Shown here: piece by piece, positions 9,743-17,376 of the stretch
How positions within the stretch are numbered: the first letter of the stretch is position 1
Layout: each line of letters opens with the position of its first letter
NCBI GenBank assembly: GCA_030917395.1
Contig: JAUPUU010000203.1
Coordinates: 1 to 64,000 of the forward strand
DNA length: 64,000 bases
Direction of reading: 5' to 3'
Source: Cyanobacteriota bacterium erpe_2018_sw_21hr_WHONDRS-SW48-000092_B_bin.40
Lineage (GTDB): Bacteria > Cyanobacteriota > Vampirovibrionia > Obscuribacterales > Obscuribacteraceae
The notes under the pieces: generated by a model
Database searches by the model: none
What the model was told of the DNA's origin: nothing
What the model saw: the letters and a program-made list of their open reading frames with translations, nothing else
Program-made: the position numbers and the translations under genes

Positions 9743-9782
9743 AAATTGGAAAATACTTGAGTACTCAAGTATTTTCCAATTT
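9743..9782. promoter_or_regulatory. 40-bp perfect palindrome in the preT upstream region
   Basis: AAATTGGAAAATACTTGAGT|ACTCAAGTATTTTCCAATTT; every position is self-complementary. Confidence 0.85.
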
Positions 9783-9854
9783 GGATCAATGTATCTCTAA
9801 ATCATGTTTTCAAGTCACGCTTCTAGGTCACGCTTCTAGGCTGTAAGAAACAGC

Positions 9855-10760
9855 TTAAAGCTTGACGAGAGTGTCATAAGTCTCAGGTCTTCTATCACGG
9901 AAGAACTGCCAGGTATTGCGCACTTGTCTGATTTGATCGAGATCAAGATCAGCCACTAAAAGCTCTTCTTGATCTCGACTGGCGCAAGCGACAATTTGGC
10001 CACGCGGATCGCAGAAGTAACTAGAACCATAGAACTCACCGATGTTCCATGGTGCTTCTGTACCAACGCGGTTGATAGCGCCCACAAAATAACCATTAGC
10101 AGCCGCATGAGCTGGTTGCTCGAGCTTCCACAAGTATTCAGACAAACCAGCCACAGTAGCCGATGGATTGAAGACAATTTCAGCACCGTTCAGGCCAAGG
10201 GCGCGAGCACCTTCAGGGAAGTGCCTGTCATAACAGATATAGACACCAATGGTGGCATAAGCTGTTTTGAAAACTGGATAGCCAAGGTTACCTGGCTTGA
10301 AGTAGAACTTCTCCCAGAAACCTGGTGCTACGTGAGGAATATGATTCTTACGATACTTACCTAGATACTCGCCGTTAGCATCGATAACAGCAGCAGTGTT
10401 GTAATAGACTCCCGCTTGCTCTTTCTCATAAATTGGCACTACCAAAACCATCTGGTATTTCTTGGCCAACTCTTGCATCTTCTTGATGGTTGGACCGTTA
10501 GGAATTTCTTCAGCGGTGTCGTACCAACAAGTTTGTTGCTCAGCGCAGAAATATGGTCCGTTGAAAATTTCTTGATAGCAAAGAATTTTCACGCCTTTAT
10601 CATGAGCTTGCTTGGTGTATTCAATATGCTTCTTCAACATATTGTCTTTGATTTCTTCAAGCAATTTTTTGTCAGTGCCACCAGCCGGTGAAATCACTTC
10701 GTTTTTTGTTTGAATCAAGCCGCAGCGAACTACTCTTGAGTTGCCGTTATTGCTGGACAT
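9855..10760 (-). CDS. Beta-ureidopropionase-like nitrilase-superfamily amidohydrolase
   Basis: Glu-Lys-Cys triad contexts: YQEIFNGPYF, KYRKNHIPHV, GVYICYDRHFPEGAR; UPB1-like NAINRVGTEAPWNIGEFYGSSYFCDPRG region. Confidence 0.93.
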   Translation of the reverse strand: MSSNNGNSRVVRCGLIQTKNEVISPAGGTDKKLLEEIKDNMLKKHIEYTKQAHDKGVKILCYQEIFNGPYFCAEQQTCWYDTAEEIPNGPTIKKMQELAKKYQMVLVVPIYEKEQAGVYYNTAAVIDANGEYLGKYRKNHIPHVAPGFWEKFYFKPGNLGYPVFKTAYATIGVYICYDRHFPEGARALGLNGAEIVFNPSATVAGLSEYLWKLEQPAHAAANGYFVGAINRVGTEAPWNIGEFYGSSYFCDPRGQIVACASRDQEELLVADLDLDQIRQVRNTWQFFRDRRPETYDTLVKL

Positions 10761-10795
10761 TCTTTTACACTCCTAAGTATTCAGTAAGGCTCTAG

Positions 10796-12109
10796 TTAGG
10801 CTTTAGCGTGAACTTTGACCACGGCTTCCATGCACTTCTTCAGTACTTTAAGCATGGTATCAACGTTGTCTTTAGTGATTGAAAGTGGTGGCTTGATGCG
10901 AATGACGTTGCCCCACATTCCACCTTTACCAATTACCACACCTTCGTCTTTAGACATTTCGACGACACGCATGGTCTCTTGAGTCAATGGCACTTTGTTC
11001 TTGTCGGCCAGCTCCATGCCTACCATCAAGCCCTTACCGCGCACATCACCAATCATGTCAGGGAATTGCTTCTGCAAATCTTTCAGACCAGCCATCAGAT
11101 ACTCGCCGACGACCCGGGCATTCTCCATCAACTTCTCTTCTTCGATGGTTTCAAGCACAGCCAGAGCAGTTGCTGCTGAGATTGGATTGCCACCAAAAGT
11201 ATTGATAGTTTGCTTTTGCAAAGCCTTAGCTACAGCTTCAGTGGTCACAACCGCGCCAATTGGCAGGCCGTTAGCCAGACCTTTGGCCATGGTGATAATG
11301 TCTGGTTGCACGCCATAGCTGCTGATACCAAACCAATGCTTGCCTGTGCGACCAACACCAGTTTGCACTTCATCAGCAATAAAGAGAGCACCGTATTTCT
11401 CTAGAATCTTCTTCACTTCAATGAAGTAATCATCTGGTGGCGTAATAGCGCCGCCCACGCCTTGAATGGGCTCAGCAATCATCACCGCAGGCTTACCGCT
11501 AGTTTGTGATTGAATAACCCGCTCAACATCTTGGGCACATTCAAGACCGCAGCTATCAGGCGACTTTTTGAATGGGCAACGGTAGCAATAAGCATTAGCG
11601 GCATAAGCCACGCCAGCTGCTGGCATAGTATCTGGGCGCCAGTTGTGGTTAGCAGTCAAAGTCGAGGCCAGGTGCGACTCACCGTGATAGGAATGCTCAA
11701 GGGCAATTACTTCGTGACGGCCAGTAGCCAAACGGGCAAAACGAATAGCGGCTTCGTTAGCTTCAGTACCAGAATTGGTGATAAACGACTTACCCATGTC
11801 TCCCGGGGTAATTTCGGCTAGCTTCTCGCCGAGATCGACCATAGGTTGGGTCATAAATATAGTTGAGGTGTGTTGCAGGGTATTAACCTGGTTAACCGTA
11901 GCCTGCACAACCTTTGGATGGCAGTGCCCGACTGATACGGTGACGATGCCAGCGAACATATCTAGATATTCGCGACCGGTTTCATCAAAGAGGTATTGGC
12001 CCTTCCCTTTAACGAAGTGAGGTGGGTCAGCGTACATTTGCTTAACACCAGGGATGATGAATTTCTCACGCTTCTTCTTAAGCTCTTCGCGATTCAAGGG
12101 AACTGACAT
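10796..12109 (-). CDS. Class III PLP aminotransferase (AGXT2/beta-alanine--pyruvate type)
   Basis: LFIADEVQTGVGRTGKHW, ITMAKGLANGLPIGAV (PLP lysine), NTFGGNPISAATALAVL. Confidence 0.93.
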   Translation of the reverse strand: MSVPLNREELKKKREKFIIPGVKQMYADPPHFVKGKGQYLFDETGREYLDMFAGIVTVSVGHCHPKVVQATVNQVNTLQHTSTIFMTQPMVDLGEKLAEITPGDMGKSFITNSGTEANEAAIRFARLATGRHEVIALEHSYHGESHLASTLTANHNWRPDTMPAAGVAYAANAYCYRCPFKKSPDSCGLECAQDVERVIQSQTSGKPAVMIAEPIQGVGGAITPPDDYFIEVKKILEKYGALFIADEVQTGVGRTGKHWFGISSYGVQPDIITMAKGLANGLPIGAVVTTEAVAKALQKQTINTFGGNPISAATALAVLETIEEEKLMENARVVGEYLMAGLKDLQKQFPDMIGDVRGKGLMVGMELADKNKVPLTQETMRVVEMSKDEGVVIGKGGMWGNVIRIKPPLSITKDNVDTMLKVLKKCMEAVVKVHAKA

Positions 12110-12323
12110 TTATTTCTCCTTGGAAAAAACCAGGCCGATAAAAATTTGGAATATATCCGGCAACAAATAAACTGAGCTAACCGCCAGCCCGCGGGAAGCC
12201 CTTGATGAACAGGGGTGCCATAACTCAATTACTGAATATATCAAATGGTACTAATGTATCTTTTGTATAGTCAACATCTCGTAATTAATGCTAGTTAATG
12301 GAAGGCGATTGAAAAGAGATTAT

Positions 12324-12339
12324 TTACAGGCACCTGTAA
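12324..12339. promoter_or_regulatory. Inverted repeat TTACAGG-CA-CCTGTAA in a divergent intergenic region
   Basis: 7-bp perfect arms, 2-nt spacer, between the class III aminotransferase and MBOAT genes. Confidence 0.4.
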
Positions 12340-12412
12340 GCCTGGGCCATCCTCTTGTATACTCACAGGTTCTTGCTGTTACTTGTCTGGCATGCCAGCA
12401 AATAGGAACCGA

Positions 12413-14032
12413 ATGATCTTCAGCAGCGTTCAATACCTGATCTTCCTGCCCATAGTGGTCTTCCTCTACTGGCGCCTGAATGGGCTACCTCGTCTGATTT
12501 TGACTGTGGTGGCAAGCTACGTCTTCTACATGAGCTGGCTACCTATTTATGGCGTCTTACTTGCTTTGATGACAGCCATCAACTGGGCCCTATCTATAGG
12601 TATAGAAAACTGCCGCACTGCAGAGCCAGCCGTAGCAGAGAAAACTGCAACAGATTCAGCGAATTCAACGAATGCGACAGACTCAACAGCAGAAACAAGC
12701 AAACCGAAGTCTAAGGCGAAACTGGTTGCCAAATACGACCATCCTAGACTTGCCAAAGCAATGCTTCTTTTCGGCTTGCTCTTAAATGTCGGCGCCCTTT
12801 GCTACTACAAGTACATCAACTTCGTCATCGAGAACGTCAGCGCGATCATTCACGCCGCAGCCCCAATCATTCCTCAATATAAAGCTCAGCTCTCCGGCCT
12901 GCAATTACCTCTGGTAGAAGCGCTCTTACCCCTGGGCATCAGCTTCTTTGTCTTTGAATTCGTGCACTATTTGAGCGATGTCTACAAAGGCGACAAGGCC
13001 GTGCGCTCATTCTTTGAATTTGCTGCCTTCGCAGTCTTCTTCCCGTCGCAGATTGCTGGACCAATCAAACGCTACCAAGATTTCATTCCAAAACTGCGCA
13101 ATCCGCTGCCCCTAACCAATCCACTTATGATTGAAGGCACCAGCTTATTTATGCAGGGGCTCTTTAAAAAAGCAGCCCTGGCCGACCCCATTGCCGCGAT
13201 CATCGCTAAACCCTATGCCACTCTCGACCCTCTATCGTGCCCAGACGCGTGGATAGCCGCCTTCGGCTTTGTCATTCAGGTCTACTGCGATTTCTCGGGC
13301 TACACCGACATGGGACGAGGCTCAGCACTATTGCTTGGTATCAGACTACCAATAAACTTCGACCTACCTTTGCTCTCCACCGATATCTCGGTATTCTGGC
13401 GCAAATGGCACATGTCACTGGGCAGCTGGCTAAGAGACTATGTCTACATTCCTTTAGGTGGCTCACGGGCCGGCATCTGGAACCAGCACCGCAACCTCTT
13501 TATCACCATGGTGGTCTGCGGCATCTGGCACGGCGCCACCTGGCACTATATGTTATTTGGTGCCACTCAAGGTATTGGCCTGATTGTGCACCGCGAATGG
13601 TGCAGAGTCTTAGAAGGCGCTCCTAAACTGAAGCAAGCCTGCGCCAGCCAAATTGGCACTGTCCTGGCCATCATGTTCAATACAATATTTGTAGTTCTGA
13701 CCTACTCGATTTTCCGCTCACCAGACATTCCTCACGGCCTTAACCTCTGGGCTGGAGCTTTCAGCTTCCAGGGCGCAGCCACTCTTATTGAACCGCTCTG
13801 CAAATCTGGAGTGCTCGTGATTGGCGCAGCCTACTTTATATTCTGGCAACTAACTGAGTATCTGCGGCACCATCAAACTGCCATCGATAAGTTCATCAAG
13901 TCTCCAGATCAGGCCCCCGGTCAGGTGACTTTCTTGAACCCGCTCAGGCTGGCTACCTACACCGCAGCAGCCATACTAATGGTAGCCTCGAAACCGCTTG
14001 AAGCTGTTCCTTTTGTTTACTTCCAATTCTAG
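12413..14032 (+). CDS. MBOAT-family membrane O-acyltransferase (AlgI-like)
   Basis: MIFSSVQYLIFLPIVVFLYWRL start; FFPSQIAGPIKRYQDFIP, DFSGYTDMGRGSALLLG, FWRKWHMSLGSWLRDYVYIPLGGSR, GIWHGATWHYMLFG (catalytic His). Confidence 0.95.
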   Translation: MIFSSVQYLIFLPIVVFLYWRLNGLPRLILTVVASYVFYMSWLPIYGVLLALMTAINWALSIGIENCRTAEPAVAEKTATDSANSTNATDSTAETSKPKSKAKLVAKYDHPRLAKAMLLFGLLLNVGALCYYKYINFVIENVSAIIHAAAPIIPQYKAQLSGLQLPLVEALLPLGISFFVFEFVHYLSDVYKGDKAVRSFFEFAAFAVFFPSQIAGPIKRYQDFIPKLRNPLPLTNPLMIEGTSLFMQGLFKKAALADPIAAIIAKPYATLDPLSCPDAWIAAFGFVIQVYCDFSGYTDMGRGSALLLGIRLPINFDLPLLSTDISVFWRKWHMSLGSWLRDYVYIPLGGSRAGIWNQHRNLFITMVVCGIWHGATWHYMLFGATQGIGLIVHREWCRVLEGAPKLKQACASQIGTVLAIMFNTIFVVLTYSIFRSPDIPHGLNLWAGAFSFQGAATLIEPLCKSGVLVIGAAYFIFWQLTEYLRHHQTAIDKFIKSPDQAPGQVTFLNPLRLATYTAAAILMVASKPLEAVPFVYFQF

Positions 14033-14040
14033 AGTAGCCA

Positions 14041-15483
14041 ATGACCACCAATCTAGCAGCAACAAAAGTAGAAAAAGAAGTGGAACTGAAGGTTCCACAA
14101 GAATACAAGCAGCCTCTGTTTAAGAGACTACTTCCCTACGTTGCCTGGCAATTGGTGGCACTATTAGCGGTAGAAGCGACATTGGCATTTGCCGGTCTGG
14201 GCGAAGAAGAGCTCTTCAAGCTCGACCCCGAAATTGGCACCGTACACATGACCAACAAGAGCATTACCTGGCGCAAAGAAGGCTATGCCCGCTCATATTT
14301 GCACGCCAACGGCTTGCGTGAAAGCGGCGTAACCGTAGCCAAACCAGCTGGCGTATATCGCATAGTTTTACTGGGTGACTCGCAAGTAGAAGGCATTCAA
14401 GTAGCTCTTGAAGACACAGCCGGACAGCTATTAGAGAAGCGCCTGACCAAGATGCTTGGCCGCCCCGTACAAGTGCTCAACTTTGGTGTATCAGGCTATT
14501 CAACAGTACAAGAATTTCTGCTGATGAAGCGTGAAGTATTTAAATACTCACCAGATATGGTGCTAATGGGCTACGATAGCCGCGACATGTTTGAAAACTG
14601 GTCAGCACCCGATACAGCAATCGCTAACCTCCGCCCCTATGCTCTCAAGCTGCCCAAGCAACCAGTGCTAGTAGATTCTGGACCAGTCAAAGCTTTTATG
14701 AAATCGCCGCGGGGTAAATTTCTCAACAGCATCGCCTGGCTTAGAGCGAATTCGCGTATCTGGGGCCTAATCTCGGCCTACGAAGCTGAAGCAAGCAGCC
14801 ACAACGAAGTGTACAAGGCTGTAATTGGTTTCTTCATCTCACCTGTCAAAGTGACTAAACAATTCCGCGAAGATTCCGCCAAGAAAGATTACTGGCCCAA
14901 TGTCGGCGCCCAAATTTACAAGGCCACAATTGGTTCAATTCAAATGCCAAACTGGCAATCGACTAAACCTGTTGCGGCTGTAAAAGTGGCAGTCAAACAA
15001 GATCTTTCAAAAGCAGCAGAAGAAGCCCAAGAGCAACAAGAACTGGCTGAAAAGAAAGCAGCATTTGCTAAGCGCAAGGCGGCCTTAGAAGAACAAGCCA
15101 AAGTGGAAGCTAGCAACAAAACCTTCATTGGTGTAATTACAAACACCATGGAAGCACTGCTGCAAGAATTCAAAAAAGAGACAGCCAGCCACAATTGTCA
15201 ATTTGTTGTTTACGCTCTGCCATCGAGAGCTACACTGGCACCAATAGCCGGTATGGACCAACCAATGCTGGGAGTCAACCACGGCTCAGAAGTAGTAATT
15301 GTGAAAAAGCAATGCCAAGAAAACGACATTCCTTTCATTGACTCACAACAAGTAGCCACTACCTACAGTGACGACAAACTGAACTCACTCTTCTACACGG
15401 CTCACCTCACACCAAGCGGTCAAAGGTATGTGGCTGACCAGCTAGACGTGCCGCTGGCCGAGCTAATTCGCCAGTCGAAGTAG
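14041..15483 (+). CDS. SGNH-hydrolase-like (AlgJ/AlgX-type) single-TM protein
   Basis: TM near N-term; YRIVLLGDSQVEG, VLNFGVSGYSTVQE, TAHLTPSGQRYVAD; start 8 bp after the MBOAT stop. Confidence 0.8.
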   Translation: MTTNLAATKVEKEVELKVPQEYKQPLFKRLLPYVAWQLVALLAVEATLAFAGLGEEELFKLDPEIGTVHMTNKSITWRKEGYARSYLHANGLRESGVTVAKPAGVYRIVLLGDSQVEGIQVALEDTAGQLLEKRLTKMLGRPVQVLNFGVSGYSTVQEFLLMKREVFKYSPDMVLMGYDSRDMFENWSAPDTAIANLRPYALKLPKQPVLVDSGPVKAFMKSPRGKFLNSIAWLRANSRIWGLISAYEAEASSHNEVYKAVIGFFISPVKVTKQFREDSAKKDYWPNVGAQIYKATIGSIQMPNWQSTKPVAAVKVAVKQDLSKAAEEAQEQQELAEKKAAFAKRKAALEEQAKVEASNKTFIGVITNTMEALLQEFKKETASHNCQFVVYALPSRATLAPIAGMDQPMLGVNHGSEVVIVKKQCQENDIPFIDSQQVATTYSDDKLNSLFYTAHLTPSGQRYVADQLDVPLAELIRQSK

Positions 15484-15487
15484 CGCT

Positions 15488-16285
15488 TTGATAGCGCCGC
15501 AAGACATTAGCAATCTCGAAATAGCGCGCCGAATGGAGCGCAACTATATAAGTGGCTTTCGCCTGCTAAGCGGCATCAACGGCACCATATTTAGTGAAGA
15601 TGAAGACACTGCAGAATTCTGGTCTGGCTACAGTGCTGCCTGGATCAATGGTGTATTCAGAACCAATGGCAGTGCCAAGAACCTGGACGAAATCATCGCT
15701 CGCACCCTAAGGAAGAACCCCGCAGTGCCCATGCTCTGGCGGGTGGGCGTGCTCACCAATGAACCAGAGCGCGTTGGTGAAGCATTGCTAGCTCGCGGCC
15801 TGAGAGACGCAGGCAAAGTACCAGCATTAGCACTCATGCCGGGGCAGCTCGTTGCCTCGCAGCAGTGCTCCGAATTGACAGTTAGAGTAGTAAGCTCACC
15901 CGCCGAAGTAATAGACTGGCTAGAGCCATATTGCACCGGTTTTTCACTCAACGACACCATCCGAGAGCACTTCAAGCAATTCATAACTGGCAGACTAAAC
16001 TCAACGCATACGGAAGCCTGGTTTGTGGGCTACGTTGAGAACCAGCCAGTTTGCTGTGCTTATTACCTCACGACCAGTGAAATAACTGTGATCTACAACG
16101 TTTCCACCCTCGCAGACTTCCGCAACCGTGGATTTGGTCGTCTTCTGGTAGAAGCAGCCATAAACCACGCCTGGCAGTACTCTTCCTATCCAATAGCTCT
16201 ATATTCTTCCGAGATGGGGCTCTCTGTTTATCGTCGAATCGGTTTTACCGATGTGTACGAGCTAGGAGAATACGTGCGTGAGTAG
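15488..16285 (+). CDS. GNAT-family N-acetyltransferase
   Basis: Acetyl-CoA binding motif VSTLADFRNRGFGRLLVEAAINHA; start TTG, 5 bp after upstream stop. Confidence 0.85.
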   Translation: MIAPQDISNLEIARRMERNYISGFRLLSGINGTIFSEDEDTAEFWSGYSAAWINGVFRTNGSAKNLDEIIARTLRKNPAVPMLWRVGVLTNEPERVGEALLARGLRDAGKVPALALMPGQLVASQQCSELTVRVVSSPAEVIDWLEPYCTGFSLNDTIREHFKQFITGRLNSTHTEAWFVGYVENQPVCCAYYLTTSEITVIYNVSTLADFRNRGFGRLLVEAAINHAWQYSSYPIALYSSEMGLSVYRRIGFTDVYELGEYVRE

Positions 16286-16391
16286 ATTGTTCGAGATCGC
16301 TGGCTAAGTCTAACAATTAGCATCCCTCAAACGCAGATGGCGAAGTTCCTAAAACCTTATAGAATAAGGGAAAAGGAATCCCTAAGCTCTC

Positions 16392-17318
16392 ATGCCACTA
16401 TCTACTTTCCTCAAATTGAGCACCTCGGTGCTTACTATCGTTGCAGTATCCACTCTGCTGCTACCGGTTTTCGCTGCTCCAGCAATTACAGGCACGAAGA
16501 AACCCATAGCCAAAACGGTGCCATTCCACAGCCCGAAGAAAGACAGATACGGCCTTCCCATCGCTCAAATTGAACAGCTACTTGAGGCAAGAAATACCAA
16601 AGGAGCCAACGCTGCACTGGCGAAAGTGCCACGCTACAAGGGCGATGAAGACAGAAGAAATATGATACTTGGCGCGATACTGGCAACAGATAGCAATTTT
16701 GACGCGGCGTTGCCACTATTTTCGAAAGTCAAACACCCGGAAGAAGCCGTCGACTGCGAACTTTACCTGGCCGCCAAAGCATTCGCCTTAGCGCAAAACT
16801 ATCCCAAGGCCATCGAAATTGCCACCATCGCAATTGAGCGCAACAATGACCAAAAGTGCCTTGAAATCAGGGCTAGTTGTTATTCGACCCTAGCTCGTTT
16901 CAGCGAAGCCATGCAAGACTATGAGACTCTAGCGAGAACAAAACCTCTCTGGGCATCTGATTATCTGGCGAAAGAAGCCAATCTACTTAGCCGGATGAAC
17001 AAGCCCAATGAAGCCTTAGTGGTCGCTGAACGTGCCGTCAAAGCAGATCCTACTGATAGCGGCGCGCAGATTGTTAAAGGTGCATGCCTGGAGACACTGG
17101 GACGCTACGGCGAGGCAGTAGAAACGCTGACCATTACTCGAAACCTTGCCAAGAAAACTCTTTCAACAAAAGCCGAGTCAACATTTTTTCTCATTCGCAG
17201 TTTGGAAAAGAGAGCAAACTGCTACAAGAAAATGGGAAAAATAAGCGAATCAGAGCGAGACAAACTTGAATTGAAAAGCTATTCAGACAAGCTGATGGAC
17301 GATCTCGTCGGGAAGTAA
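16392..17318 (+). CDS. Secreted TPR-repeat protein
   Basis: Signal peptide STLLLPVFAAPA then helical TPR repeats (NYPKAIEIATIAIERNNDQKCLEIRASCYSTLARFSEAMQDYE). Confidence 0.85.
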   Translation: MPLSTFLKLSTSVLTIVAVSTLLLPVFAAPAITGTKKPIAKTVPFHSPKKDRYGLPIAQIEQLLEARNTKGANAALAKVPRYKGDEDRRNMILGAILATDSNFDAALPLFSKVKHPEEAVDCELYLAAKAFALAQNYPKAIEIATIAIERNNDQKCLEIRASCYSTLARFSEAMQDYETLARTKPLWASDYLAKEANLLSRMNKPNEALVVAERAVKADPTDSGAQIVKGACLETLGRYGEAVETLTITRNLAKKTLSTKAESTFFLIRSLEKRANCYKKMGKISESERDKLELKSYSDKLMDDLVGK

Positions 17319-17376
17319 CACATCTACAAAGTCGAATCAGACACCGCCCTAATTCAATATAGACCCTAACAATAGA

